From: Roseburia hominis A2-183
Lineage (GTDB): Bacteria; Bacillota; Clostridia; Lachnospirales; Lachnospiraceae
Length of the DNA: 64,000 nt
Assembly (NCBI RefSeq): GCF_000225345.1
Contig: NC_015977.1
Coordinates: 461,501-525,500, forward strand
Direction of reading: 5' to 3'
Of this stretch, positions 16,450-25,655 are shown in pieces. Position 1 is the stretch's first letter, and each line of letters begins with the position of its first letter. A program made the position numbers and the translations under genes. The notes beneath the pieces were generated by a model. It did no database searches, was not told the origin of the DNA, and saw only the letters and a program-made list of their open reading frames with translations.

Positions 16450-17211
16450 ATGGGAAAAATTCATTCGATGGAAAGCTTTGGAACGGTGGATGGACCGGGA
16501 GTCCGCTTTGTGGTGTTCTTTGAAGGATGTCCCATGCGCTGCCTGTACTGCCATAATCCCGATACCTGGCATCTGGAGGACGGGCAGGAGATGAGCGCGG
16601 AGGAGATCCTTTCGCGCATGGAGCGCAACCGGTCGTTTTACCGGACCGGCGGAATCACTGCGACCGGCGGAGAGCCGATGCTCCAGATTGATTTTTTGAC
16701 GGAGCTCTTTGCAGGGGCAAAGGAACGCGGGATTCATACCTGTCTGGACACGTCGGGCATTATGTTCCCCGGGTGTGGCGGCACGTCGGAGGAGGAGCGG
16801 GAACGCTTAAAGAAGGTGGATCTGCTGCTCTCAGTGACGGATCTTGTGATGCTTGACATCAAACATATGGATGCGGAGGAGCACCGGAAGCTGACCGGAC
16901 AGGACAATGAGAAGATTCTTGCGTTTGCAAGGTATCTGGATGAAAAACAGATACCGGTCTGGATCCGGCATGTGGTTGTTCCGGGGATCACATTTCAGAG
17001 GGAAGAACTGGAGGCTCTGGGCCGGTTTCTTGCGACACTCTCGAATGTGGAAAAGCTGGAGGTGCTTCCGTATCACTCCATGGGTAAAGTGAAATATGAC
17101 AATCTCGGCATTGATTATGCATTAAAAGATACGCCACAGCTCACCAAGGCGGAGGCGAAAAGTGCGGAGAGCATCATTCTGGAGGCAATGCGTCAGGCGA
17201 GAAACGTCTGA
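16450..17211 (+). CDS. pflA: Pyruvate formate-lyase activating enzyme
   Basis: 253 residues of a radical-SAM protein. The CxxxCxxC cluster motif is in EGCPMRCLYCHNPDTW near residue 30, with the glycine-rich ATGGEPMLQ after it. It uses SAM and a 4Fe-4S cluster to make the glycyl radical on PflB. The start is the ATG at 16450 after AAGGAGGACTTT; the frame is open upstream through the hairpin. A short acidic/basic insert (TSEEERERLKK) in the middle is somewhat longer than in E. coli PflA. Confidence 0.96.
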   Translation: MGKIHSMESFGTVDGPGVRFVVFFEGCPMRCLYCHNPDTWHLEDGQEMSAEEILSRMERNRSFYRTGGITATGGEPMLQIDFLTELFAGAKERGIHTCLDTSGIMFPGCGGTSEEERERLKKVDLLLSVTDLVMLDIKHMDAEEHRKLTGQDNEKILAFARYLDEKQIPVWIRHVVVPGITFQREELEALGRFLATLSNVEKLEVLPYHSMGKVKYDNLGIDYALKDTPQLTKAEAKSAESIILEAMRQARNV

Positions 17212-17226
17212 CTGCCGGAACGGATC

Positions 17227-17457
17227 GTGCAGGGAATGATAGAGAAAGTGCATGAAGTAAACGATGCCGCGTCCAATATGGCAGCTATCACGGAAGAACA
17301 GTCGGCATCCGCGGAGAAGATTGAGGCGACTGCGGTCAGCATTCAGGAACTGGCGGAGATTGTCTCCGAGAACAGTGCAGATGTGCAGAAAGACTCGAAG
17401 GAGATGGAAAACACGGCCGAGACGCTGAAGGAACATATTTCCAGGTTTACGATTTAG
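17227..17457 (+). pseudogene. Methyl-accepting chemotaxis protein, C-terminal fragment
   Basis: About 76 residues (NMAAITEEQSASAEKI, then QELAEIVSENSA and ending in HISRFTI) that match only the extreme C-terminus of a chemoreceptor signalling domain. There is no ribosome site, no sensor domain, no membrane segment and no methylation helices. The frame begins straight after the pflA stop codon, in the same phase. It is probably a leftover of a recombination that removed a chemoreceptor gene. Confidence 0.75.
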
Positions 17458-17526
17458 AACTTGCAGAAGAGGTACTTTCGTATTATAGTGTAGATAGAGA
17501 CTCAGATTAAGAAAGGAGCATGCATT

Positions 17527-17763
17527 ATGAAGATCAAGAACATCACGGATATCGACGGATTTTTTAAGGTAATAGACTCCTGTCAGGGAAAAGTGGAACT
17601 CATTACCGGTGAGGGGGACAGACTGAACCTCAAGTCAAAGCTTTGCCAGTATGTGTCACTTACCAGTATTTTAAAGACGGATGTGGAGATTCCGGAGCTT
17701 GAGCTTGTCGCTTACGAGCCGGAAGATACAGAGAAAATTATTAAGTTCTTGATGAAGGGCTGA
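17527..17763 (+). CDS. Small conserved protein of unknown function
   Basis: 78 residues starting MKIKNITDIDGFFKVIDSCQ after GAAAGGAGCATGCATT. I recall similar short clostridial proteins carrying the label 'polyA polymerase', but no nucleotidyltransferase motif is present, so that name should not be used. No signal peptide or membrane segment. It has its own terminator and is likely monocistronic. Confidence 0.7.
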   Translation: MKIKNITDIDGFFKVIDSCQGKVELITGEGDRLNLKSKLCQYVSLTSILKTDVEIPELELVAYEPEDTEKIIKFLMKG

Positions 17764-17764
17764 G

Positions 17765-17801
17765 AAAAAGAACCGTCAACACAGGTTGGCGGTTCTTTTT
17801 T
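17765..17801 (+). terminator. Intrinsic terminator
   Basis: AAAGAACCGTCAAC paired with GTTGGCGGTTCTTTTTT (one G-T pair), ending in a T-run, directly behind the small gene at 17527. Confidence 0.85.
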
Positions 17802-17831
17802 GCCTTTTAAAAATTTAGAATTGAGGTATTT

Positions 17832-19583
17832 ATGAAACCAGAAGAAACAGTATTTCACGAGATAACACTGCAGGATAAGGCATGGATGGATCAGAAGTTC
17901 GCGGAGGATGATCGGAATGCCTGCGAATACTCGTTTGCAAATAATTTTATGTGGAGAAATGTCTATCAGGTCAGAGTGGCGGAGCTTCACGGCTGCCTGG
18001 TAGTTCGGTTTATAGATGGAGAGATTCACTGCTTTTCATTTCCGGTTGGAAACGGCGACAAAAAAGCGGCGGTGGAGGAGCTGCTTGCGATTTGCCATGA
18101 GGAGGGAATCCAGCTGCTGATAGCACCTGCCAGCGAGCAGGACCGCGCGCAGATGCTAGAGTGGTTCCCGGGAAGGTTCTTAATCGAGGGAGACCGGAAC
18201 GACTATGACTATATCTATGCAAGAGAGAAGCTTGCGACGCTTGCCGGCAAGAAACTGCACGGAAAGCGCAATCACATTGCCCGCTTTAAAGATTCGGGAG
18301 ACTGGTCTTATGAGCCGATGACAGCTGAAAACATAGAAGAATGCCGCACGATGACGTATACGTGGATTCACATGCGCGAGGAAAAGTGGAATGAGGAGAT
18401 GAACCAGGAGATCTCGGTACTCCATGAGGCGTTTGATCATATGCAGGAGCTGGGACTTGTCGGCGGAGTGCTCCGGAGAGACGGGCAGATCGTCGCGTTT
18501 TCGATCGGGGAGCGGCTGAACTCGGAGACGTTCGTTGTGCACTTTGAAAAGGCGTATCCGGATCTTCAGGGAGCGTATCCGATGATCAACCAGCAGTTTG
18601 TCCTGCATGAATGTGAAGGGTATGCGTATGTCAACCGCGAGGAGGACACTGGCGATCCCGGACTCAGAAAGGCAAAGCTTTCCTATTATCCGGATATTCT
18701 CCTTCCAAAATACGAACTGGAGGAGAGCGGGGTGGTCTATGCGGACCCCAAGCGGGATGCGCCGTATATTCAGGAAATCTGGCAGAAATGCTTTGGCGAC
18801 GAGGAAGATTATATTCAGTTTTATCTGAAGCACCGAATGACGAGAGAGAATATGCTCGTGATTTTCCGGGATGGAAGACCGGTAGCGATGGCAAGTTTTC
18901 TGCCGGTGCAGTACCTGTGCAACGGAGCGTATGTGGACGCGCGCTATGTGTATGCGGTTGCGACACTGCCGGAATACCGGGGACAGAAGCTTGCGGAACA
19001 GATTCTGCGCTTTGCAGAAGAAAAATATCAGGTGCCGCTCATTCTGTCGCCGGCCGAGGAGTCGCTGATCCGTTACTATGAAAATCTGGGATTTAAGAAT
19101 GCATTCCAGGGAGAACGCAAAAATGTGAGCGGCAGTGACATTACGGCGCTCGAGGTAAAGGACACGGAGCCGGTTGCATGCATGGAGCCTGTCACACCGG
19201 AGGAGTATGTACGGATCCGGGATGAAAAGTGCGCGAAGGAAGGGTATGTACACTGGGATGTGGATGCGGTTTCCTATGCGATGGAACTCGCGGCAAGCTG
19301 CGGCGGCGGTACGGCGGCAGTCAGCTGTGAGGATAAAAACACACGGAATGAGCAGGAAGATGACAGGGATATTCTGATGTATGATATCCGGGAAAAAGAG
19401 CTCGTGATACTGGAGACAACGCTGTCGGACGACGCTCTCTCACAGGTGCTTCCGCAGCTTATGGAAGAGACGGGAACCAGCGCAGCATCGTACGGACGGG
19501 AGCGGGGCATGATCTGGCTGCCGAAGACGATGGCAGATCTGCCGGTTGCGGGCGACGGTTATCTCGCACTGACGCTTGGTTGA
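17832..19583 (+). CDS. DUF2156 - GNAT fusion protein
   Basis: 583 residues in three parts. Residues about 1-295 resemble the DUF2156 fold of aminoacyl-phosphatidylglycerol synthases and peptidoglycan bridge enzymes (a tandem acyltransferase fold), with no membrane domain. Residues about 300-430 form a separate GNAT acetyltransferase: VYAVATLPEYRGQKLAEQIL is the acetyl-CoA-binding segment, and SLIRYYENLGFKNAF the typical ending. The last 150 residues are not recognised. The substrate is unknown; transfer of an amino acid or acetyl group to an envelope or cytosolic target is possible. The ATG at 17832 lies 12 nt after the weak site GAGG. Confidence 0.75.
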   Translation: MKPEETVFHEITLQDKAWMDQKFAEDDRNACEYSFANNFMWRNVYQVRVAELHGCLVVRFIDGEIHCFSFPVGNGDKKAAVEELLAICHEEGIQLLIAPASEQDRAQMLEWFPGRFLIEGDRNDYDYIYAREKLATLAGKKLHGKRNHIARFKDSGDWSYEPMTAENIEECRTMTYTWIHMREEKWNEEMNQEISVLHEAFDHMQELGLVGGVLRRDGQIVAFSIGERLNSETFVVHFEKAYPDLQGAYPMINQQFVLHECEGYAYVNREEDTGDPGLRKAKLSYYPDILLPKYELEESGVVYADPKRDAPYIQEIWQKCFGDEEDYIQFYLKHRMTRENMLVIFRDGRPVAMASFLPVQYLCNGAYVDARYVYAVATLPEYRGQKLAEQILRFAEEKYQVPLILSPAEESLIRYYENLGFKNAFQGERKNVSGSDITALEVKDTEPVACMEPVTPEEYVRIRDEKCAKEGYVHWDVDAVSYAMELAASCGGGTAAVSCEDKNTRNEQEDDRDILMYDIREKELVILETTLSDDALSQVLPQLMEETGTSAASYGRERGMIWLPKTMADLPVAGDGYLALTLG

Positions 19584-19701
19584 TGAATTTTCAGAAAAAA
19601 TTATGAAAAATGCATAAATTTTCTTGCTATAAAGCCAAAATATGTTATAATATAACCATGATATATCTTGTATCAAATAAACGGCAAAGGGGTTGGACAT
19701 C

Positions 19702-20232
19702 ATGAGAATTAAGATTACAGGAAGAAACATCGAATTAACAGAGGGGCTGAAGGCAGCAGTAGAGGACAAGCTGAACAAGCTTGAGAAGTATTTTACACCG
19801 GATACCGATGTATATGTGACGCTGAGCGTGGAGAAGGAGAGACAGAAAGCCGAGGTTACAATCCCGGCAAAAGGAAATTATATCCGCTCCGAGCAGGTAA
19901 GCAACGATATGTATGTATCCATTGATCTTGTGGAGGAAGTGATTGAGCGTCAGCTTAAGAAATACAGAACCAAGCTGGTGACAAAGCAGCAGAATGCATC
20001 CGCTGTATTTAAGCAGGAATTCCTGGATGGAGCCGCAGACGAGGATGAGGAGATCAAGATCATCCGTACCAAGAAGTTCTCCATGAAGCCGATGTATCCA
20101 GAAGATGCATGTGTGCAGATGGAACTGCTGGGACATGACTTCTTCGTATTCATCAATGCAGAGACGGAAGATGTCAATGTGGTATATAAGAGAAAAGGCA
20201 ACACCTACGGACTGATCGAGCCGGAGAATTAA
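19702..20232 (+). CDS. hpf: Long-form ribosome hibernation-promoting factor
   Basis: 176 residues: an N-terminal S30AE domain (MRIKITGRNIELTEGLKAAV) of about 100 residues and the C-terminal dimerisation domain (KKFSMKPMYPEDACVQMELL) joined by an acidic linker. The long form pairs 70S ribosomes into inactive 100S dimers in stationary phase. The start is the ATG at 19702 after AAAGGGGTTGGAC; a TTG nine bases earlier is in frame but overlaps that site. A TATAAT box lies at about 19651. Confidence 0.95.
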   Translation: MRIKITGRNIELTEGLKAAVEDKLNKLEKYFTPDTDVYVTLSVEKERQKAEVTIPAKGNYIRSEQVSNDMYVSIDLVEEVIERQLKKYRTKLVTKQQNASAVFKQEFLDGAADEDEEIKIIRTKKFSMKPMYPEDACVQMELLGHDFFVFINAETEDVNVVYKRKGNTYGLIEPEN

Positions 20233-20278
20233 GAGCGTTTGAGATGTGCTGTCTCATAATGAACTGATATATTTACAG

Positions 20279-20327
20279 AAAGAAGAGGGAGAACCGTATT
20301 GCAGATGCGGCACTCCCTCTTCTTTTT
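20279..20327 (+). terminator. Intrinsic terminator behind hpf
   Basis: AAGAAGAGGGAG paired with CTCCCTCTTCTT and followed by TTT. Confidence 0.85.
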
Positions 20328-20467
20328 GTGGAGAAAAAAGGAGTTTGAGCTGACAGAGGGCGCTTTCTGTAAAATTTTTTGTGCAAAGGGGTGTACAGTT
20401 AGTACTAAAGTATCTTATAATTGTAGTTAAGCGTGCCCTGCGTGTGCGAGAGGTAGAAAAGTTAATC

Positions 20468-20785
20468 ATGTGTGAAACAAAAGAAAAGGGCTCAAGTAGG
20501 AAAAGCTACGGACATACAAATGTATTGGTGGATATGATGCAGAATTATCCGGGGTTTATGGATTATATTGCATATCAGTACCCATTGGAGGGAGAACGGA
20601 TTGAATTATTGGAACAGATTCTGACCGCGCTTGCGGTGGGAAGAAAGCTGGAAGCGGAGCAGATGATTTATCATTATGGCAGTATGATTCACGGGAGGGA
20701 TCTCATTGCGAGGCAGGTTTTTCTGTGGCTTTTGGGGATGGCAGAATACAGCAGACGTGAGTGTATAGCGGAAGAGCGTAGATAA
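20468..20785 (+). CDS. Small hypothetical protein
   Basis: 105 residues from the ATG at 20468 (MCETKEKGSSRKSYGHTNVL); GTG at 20441 is an alternative. The protein looks alpha-helical with no known motif, membrane span or signal peptide. A promoter-like TATAAT lies at about 20414. It is alone between hpf and ddl. I do not recognise the family. Confidence 0.55.
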   Translation: MCETKEKGSSRKSYGHTNVLVDMMQNYPGFMDYIAYQYPLEGERIELLEQILTALAVGRKLEAEQMIYHYGSMIHGRDLIARQVFLWLLGMAEYSRRECIAEERR

Positions 20786-20909
20786 AAAGCAGGAAAGGGG
20801 TCGCAGCGCAGGGGCAGAGCTTTGAAAAAACAAGGAATATTCTTGTCATCAGATCGAAAAAGGTATACTATAAAGCGAGAAAAGTTTTGAAAAAGGAGAG
20901 ACGGATACC

Positions 20910-21965
20910 ATGAAGATAGTTGTTTTGGCAGGGGGGCTCAGCACAGAGAGAGATGTGTCCTTCAAGACAGGAGAGATGGTTACGAAAGCACTCAGAGAGA
21001 ACGGACATCAGGTAATTTTACTTGATGTTTTTATGGGATATAGCGATAAGGAAGAAGATCTTACCGGAATTTTTGACAGAGCCGAGGCGGTCAGCGTCAA
21101 GGTGGCGGCGATTCCGGAGACCGCGCCGGACCTGGAAAAAGTAAAGGCGCAGAGAAAGGATCAGTCGGATAATTTCTTCGGACCGAATGTCATCGAGCTT
21201 TGCCGGATGGCGGACATCGTGTTTATGGCGCTTCATGGAGAGAACGGAGAGAACGGTAAGATCCAGGCGGCGTTTGACCTGTTTGGCATCCGCTACACAG
21301 GAACCGGATATCTGGGCAGTGCGCTTGCCATGAACAAAGGAATGGCAAAGCAGCTGTTCCTCGAGAATGGAATCCCGACGCCGAGAGGCACGTCCTTAAA
21401 GCGTGGCGAGGATGCGGCAAAGATCGAGACCTGTGGAATTCATTTCCCGTGCGTGGTAAAGCCGTGCAGCGGCGGATCAAGCATCGGCGTATCGATCGTG
21501 CACGACAAGGCAGAATACGAGCAGGCATTAAAGGAGGCGTTCCGCTGGGAGAATGAGCTGGTCATTGAGGAATATGTAAAAGGAAGAGAATTTTCTGTCG
21601 GCGTCATCGATTTTCAGGCGCTTCCGATCATCGAGATCGCGCCGGTGGAAGGCTTCTATGATTATAAGAACAAATACAAAGCGGGAAGTACGGTAGAGAC
21701 CTGCCCGGCGGAGCTGTCCGAACAGATTACAAAGGAAATGCAGGGCTATGCAGAGAAGGTGGCAGAGGTGCTTGGACTCAACACTTACTCGCGCACAGAC
21801 TTCCTTCTGGATGCGGAAGATCACATTTTCTGTCTGGAGGCGAACACACTTCCGGGCATGACGCCGACCAGTCTGCTGCCGCAGGAGGCAAAGGTGACCG
21901 GCGTGGATTTCAACCAGCTCTGTGAGAAGCTGATCGAGAGTTCCATGCGCAAGTACAAGAATTAA
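20910..21965 (+). CDS. ddl: D-alanine-D-alanine ligase
   Basis: 351 residues, an ATP-grasp enzyme that joins two D-alanines for peptidoglycan precursors. Visible motifs: VVLAGGLSTERDVSFKT at the N-terminus, MALHGENGENGKIQ, VVKPCSGGSSIGVSI for ATP binding, EEYVKGREFSVGVI, and EANTLPGMTPTSL near the C-terminus. A strong AAGGAGAG site. It is followed 26 bases later by murF, the next enzyme to use its product, so the two are an operon. Confidence 0.95.
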   Translation: MKIVVLAGGLSTERDVSFKTGEMVTKALRENGHQVILLDVFMGYSDKEEDLTGIFDRAEAVSVKVAAIPETAPDLEKVKAQRKDQSDNFFGPNVIELCRMADIVFMALHGENGENGKIQAAFDLFGIRYTGTGYLGSALAMNKGMAKQLFLENGIPTPRGTSLKRGEDAAKIETCGIHFPCVVKPCSGGSSIGVSIVHDKAEYEQALKEAFRWENELVIEEYVKGREFSVGVIDFQALPIIEIAPVEGFYDYKNKYKAGSTVETCPAELSEQITKEMQGYAEKVAEVLGLNTYSRTDFLLDAEDHIFCLEANTLPGMTPTSLLPQEAKVTGVDFNQLCEKLIESSMRKYKN

Positions 21966-21991
21966 GAATGAAGTCTGAAATGGGAGCCATT

Positions 21992-23410
21992 ATGAAAAAT
22001 ATGACATTGGAGCATATCGCGCAGGCGTGCGGCGGTACATACATCGGGGAAGAATGCGACCGCAAAAAGGAGATTCAGGGGGCGGTGATTGACAGCCGTC
22101 TGGTCGGGGAGGGATATCTGTTTATTCCCATCCGCGGAGCGCGCGTCGACGGACATGATTTCATTCCGGCGGTTTTTGAAAAGGGAGCGCTTGCCGTGCT
22201 CTCCGAGCAGCGGCTCGAGCATCCGGCAGGACCGTATATTCTGGTTGACTCTACGGAGGAAGCCATGAAGAAGATCGCGGCGTTCTACCGCCGCTCACTC
22301 GACATCAAAGTCGTGGGGATCACAGGAAGCGTTGGAAAGACCAGCACAAAAGAGATGATTGCGTCGGTGCTCTCCGAGAAATACCGCGTGTTAAAGACCG
22401 AGGGGAATCTGAACAATGAGATTGGACTTCCGCTGACGATCTTTAAGATCCGGGAGGAACATCAGGTGGCGGTGCTCGAGATGGGAATCTCTGAGTTCGG
22501 TGAGATGCACCGTCTTGCAGAGATGGCACAGCCGGATATCTGCGTCATTACCAATATCGGCTTATGTCATTTGGAGAACCTCATCACAAGAGACGGCATT
22601 TTAAAGGCGAAGACGGAGAGCTTTGAGCATCTGGCACCGGACGGGATCGCCGTATTAAACGGGGATGACGATAAGCTCTGTGACAAAAAGATGGTGAATG
22701 GCAGACCGGCGGTGTTCTATGGAATCGGACAGGAAGCAAAGACGGCAGAGACAGAGACCGGCAGCAAACGGCTCGCGGAAAAGGAAGTGTACGCGACCGA
22801 TGTGGAGGCGATCGGCCTTGAGGGAACGAAGGCGGTCATTCACACGCCGGAGCAGCAGTTTGAGGTGGTGATCCCGATTGCTGGTGAGCACAATGTATAC
22901 AACGCGCTTGCAGCAGTCTGCGTGGCAAGACGGCTGGGACTTGATGCGGAGGAGATGAAGCTTGGAATTGAGCATGCGCACACGATTGGCGGGCGGAGTA
23001 ATCTGATCCGGAAAAACGGCATCACAATTATCGACGACTGCTACAATGCGAATCCGGTGTCCATGATGGCTTCCATAGACGTGCTGTCCCAGGCGAAGGG
23101 ACGAAAGATTGCCGTGCTCGGCGATATGGGAGAACTCGGCAGTGAGGAAAAGAAGCTGCACGGAATGGTCGGCACACACTTTGCGGGGAAGAAGATCGAT
23201 GCGCTGTTTGTGACCGGAACACTTGCAGGGGAGATTGCGGAGGAGGCGCGGCGTGTAGCGCCGGAGACCAGGGTCTATGCGGAACCGGACAAAGAGGCGC
23301 TGGAGGAGGCGCTGCTGGAGTACCGCAGACCGGGGGATACCATTCTGGTAAAGGCGTCCCATTTTATGGGATTTTCGGAGATTGTGAAAAAATTGGAACA
23401 GCCACAGTGA
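21992..23410 (+). CDS. murF: UDP-MurNAc-tripeptide:D-Ala-D-Ala ligase
   Basis: 472 residues of a Mur ligase. The ATP loop is GITGSVGKTSTKEM near residue 110, followed by NLNNEIGLPLT and the C-terminal IDDCYNANPVSMMASI. It adds D-Ala-D-Ala to the UDP-MurNAc-tripeptide. I take the ATG at 21992 (TGGGAG five bases upstream) rather than the one at 21968, which has no ribosome site. It follows ddl and precedes a shikimate kinase gene. Confidence 0.95.
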   Translation: MKNMTLEHIAQACGGTYIGEECDRKKEIQGAVIDSRLVGEGYLFIPIRGARVDGHDFIPAVFEKGALAVLSEQRLEHPAGPYILVDSTEEAMKKIAAFYRRSLDIKVVGITGSVGKTSTKEMIASVLSEKYRVLKTEGNLNNEIGLPLTIFKIREEHQVAVLEMGISEFGEMHRLAEMAQPDICVITNIGLCHLENLITRDGILKAKTESFEHLAPDGIAVLNGDDDKLCDKKMVNGRPAVFYGIGQEAKTAETETGSKRLAEKEVYATDVEAIGLEGTKAVIHTPEQQFEVVIPIAGEHNVYNALAAVCVARRLGLDAEEMKLGIEHAHTIGGRSNLIRKNGITIIDDCYNANPVSMMASIDVLSQAKGRKIAVLGDMGELGSEEKKLHGMVGTHFAGKKIDALFVTGTLAGEIAEEARRVAPETRVYAEPDKEALEEALLEYRRPGDTILVKASHFMGFSEIVKKLEQPQ

Positions 23411-23425
23411 ATAAGGAAGGTACAC

Positions 23426-23932
23426 ATGAAAAAGAATATCATACTGATTGGAATGCCCGGTGTCGGAAAGAGTACCGTTGGCGTGGTTCTTGCAAAAGTG
23501 ATGGGATACCAGTTCATTGATGCCGATCTGGTGATACAGGAAAAGGAAGGAAAGCTTCTGCGTGAGATTATCGCTGAAGTCGGACCGGAGGGATTCCTTA
23601 AGGTGGAGAACCGCATCAACAGCGGGATCGAGGCGGAACATGCCATTATTGCAACCGGCGGGAGCGTGGTGTACGGAGCGGAAGCGATGGAACATCTTGG
23701 CCGGATCGGTACGGTGGTTTATCTGAAACTTCCGTACCGGGAATTGGAGCGCAGGCTCTCGGACATCAAGGGAAGAGGGGTTGTCTTAAGAGACGGACAG
23801 ACACTTCATGATCTCTATGAGGAACGTGTGCCTTTGTACGAGAAATATGCGGATGTGATTGTGGATGAACATCATTTGAACGTGGAACAGACAATTGAGA
23901 AAATTATGGAATTGAAGGAACGCTTTCAATGA
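23426..23932 (+). CDS. aroK: Shikimate kinase
   Basis: 168 residues. P-loop GMPGVGKST, DADLVIQ for magnesium and shikimate, ENRIN (the Arg expected to bind shikimate), ATGGSVVY and a lid with RGVVLRDG. It phosphorylates shikimate in aromatic amino-acid synthesis. It overlaps the next gene by four bases (ATGA) and sits 15 bases after murF, an unusual place for an aromatic gene. Other P-loop small-molecule kinases are possible but the motif set favours shikimate. Confidence 0.88.
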   Translation: MKKNIILIGMPGVGKSTVGVVLAKVMGYQFIDADLVIQEKEGKLLREIIAEVGPEGFLKVENRINSGIEAEHAIIATGGSVVYGAEAMEHLGRIGTVVYLKLPYRELERRLSDIKGRGVVLRDGQTLHDLYEERVPLYEKYADVIVDEHHLNVEQTIEKIMELKERFQ

Positions 23933-25485
23933 AGAAACAAACGTTTACAAAACAGGCAGTCTGGCAGGCAGCTGCGGTAGGAGTCCTGGCGGTCGGCGGA
24001 GTCCTTTTTTGCCTTTCCGGGCAGATTGGAATCGGACAGACATATCGGCAGGTGCGCGTGGATGACCGCATCATCGGGTATGCGCCGGAGAACACTGATA
24101 TGGATGACATCGTCCGTCAGGCGAGACAGGAACTGACGCAAAAGACCGGGGAGAGAATCAGCGGCGAAGTCGTATGGAGCAGTGAGGAGTGTAGAAAACC
24201 GTTCCAGAAGTTGTTGTCGGAGAATGAATTAAAAGAAGCCGTAGAGAACATACTAAGTGAGAAAAATGCAGAGGAAAAGCAGCGCGTCTATACAGTGGCG
24301 ATCGATGAATACCGCGCCAACTTTGCGACGATGGACGAGGTGGAGTCTTTTCTGGAAAAAGTGAAGGCTTCTGTGGATGCGGCGGATGAATACGGGGCGG
24401 TCATTGCGGATCAGGGCTCCCATGTGAGCGGAATTCTGACAGCGTCTCTTGCCAGAAGGGACGCAGGGGCTGCAGCGGATGAAAAGGTGCTGGAGGAAGC
24501 ACAGGCTTCTCTGCCGCAGGCAGGAATCAGCGCCTATGTGATCTGTACGCTGGAGGAGGCATTTGCAGATCCAAAAGCCACATATGAGACAGGCATCCTT
24601 GATATGGAATTTGTGGAGCGGGTGAATGTGTTCGAGAACTATGTCGATGCCGATCAGATTGCAGATGTGGATGAACAGGTTGCCGAAGTAACAAAAGAGA
24701 AAGAATCGAATAAAATATATGTAGTGGAGAGCGGAGACTGTCTCTCCGTGATTGCGATGGATCATGATACGACAGTGTCGTCGATCGTGGCGTTAAACGG
24801 GCTGGACAGCGCGGATGCGATGATAAGGGACGGTCAGGAACTCATCATTGCGGTGCCGGAGCCGGATCTGCAGCTTCGGGTAACAAAAGGAGAGGTCTAT
24901 GAGGAGGACTACATGGAAGAGCCGATCATCATAGACAACGATTCCTGGTATACGACAAAAGAGGTTGTACAGCAGGAGGGAACGACGGGACACCGGGAGC
25001 GCAATGACGTTGTGGTCTATGAGAACGGTGTGGAAACAAGCCGCGAGATGATACATCAGAACGTTATGGTGGCGTCACAGGCGGCAGTCATTGAGCGCGG
25101 TACCATCATTCCGCCGACCTATATCAAACCGATTTCCGGAGGAAGATATACGTCAGGATTCGGCAGACGATGGGGACGTATGCACAAGGGCGTTGACTGG
25201 GCATGCCCGATCGGGACGACGGTGTACGCATCCTGTGCCGGAACGGTAATCTCTGCGTCCTATAATGGCGGCTACGGCAATAACGTGGTCATCAGCCATG
25301 CGGATGGCAGACTGACGAGATATGCACACAACAGTAAGCTTCTGGTGAAGGCTGGACAGCATGTTGAGCAGGGAGAGCCGATCGCGTTAAGTGGAAGTAC
25401 GGGACGTTCTACAGGACCGCATGTTCATTTTGAGATCTATATCAACGGTTCAGCAGTGGATCCGCTCAAATACATCAGCAACTGA
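23929..25485 (+). CDS. Cell-wall M23 peptidase with LysM and G5 domains
   Basis: 518 residues: an N-terminal membrane anchor or signal (residues about 11-32), an extended region, a LysM domain (YVVESGDCLSVIAMDHDTTV, residues about 263-307), a G5-like domain (EEPIIIDNDSWYTTKEVVQ onward) and a C-terminal M23 (LytM) domain with zinc ligands in RMHKGVDWACP and GPHVHFEIYI. It probably cuts peptidoglycan cross-links outside the membrane. All M23 metal-binding residues appear present. Its ATG overlaps the aroK stop, so translation is coupled. Confidence 0.92.
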   Translation: MKKQTFTKQAVWQAAAVGVLAVGGVLFCLSGQIGIGQTYRQVRVDDRIIGYAPENTDMDDIVRQARQELTQKTGERISGEVVWSSEECRKPFQKLLSENELKEAVENILSEKNAEEKQRVYTVAIDEYRANFATMDEVESFLEKVKASVDAADEYGAVIADQGSHVSGILTASLARRDAGAAADEKVLEEAQASLPQAGISAYVICTLEEAFADPKATYETGILDMEFVERVNVFENYVDADQIADVDEQVAEVTKEKESNKIYVVESGDCLSVIAMDHDTTVSSIVALNGLDSADAMIRDGQELIIAVPEPDLQLRVTKGEVYEEDYMEEPIIIDNDSWYTTKEVVQQEGTTGHRERNDVVVYENGVETSREMIHQNVMVASQAAVIERGTIIPPTYIKPISGGRYTSGFGRRWGRMHKGVDWACPIGTTVYASCAGTVISASYNGGYGNNVVISHADGRLTRYAHNSKLLVKAGQHVEQGEPIALSGSTGRSTGPHVHFEIYINGSAVDPLKYISN

Positions 25486-25590
25486 TGGGAAGAGGACACA
25501 GACTGGAAATAGTTGTATGCTGTACAAATGGATGAAATTTATGGTATAATGTACACTATATGGTTGATGAACGAAGAACTTAAGAATTAC

Positions 25591-25620
25591 TTGACAAAAG
25601 CATGTAAGCACTAGTATAAT
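25591..25620 (+). promoter_or_regulatory. murA promoter
   Basis: TTGACA (25591-25596), 18 bases, TATAAT (25615-25620), 35 bases before the murA start. A further TATAAT box at about 25543 could serve a second start. Confidence 0.75.
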
Positions 25621-25655
25621 TACGTGTTTGTATAAAGCGTTCATAGAGGTGTGAT

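Noticed and set aside
15520..16737. 405-codon reverse frame opposite pflB
   Set aside because: Complement of the strongly biased pflB and pflA genes; no ribosome site or family features.
22655..23695. 346-codon reverse frame over murF and aroK
   Set aside because: Overlaps two well-supported genes and has no motif.
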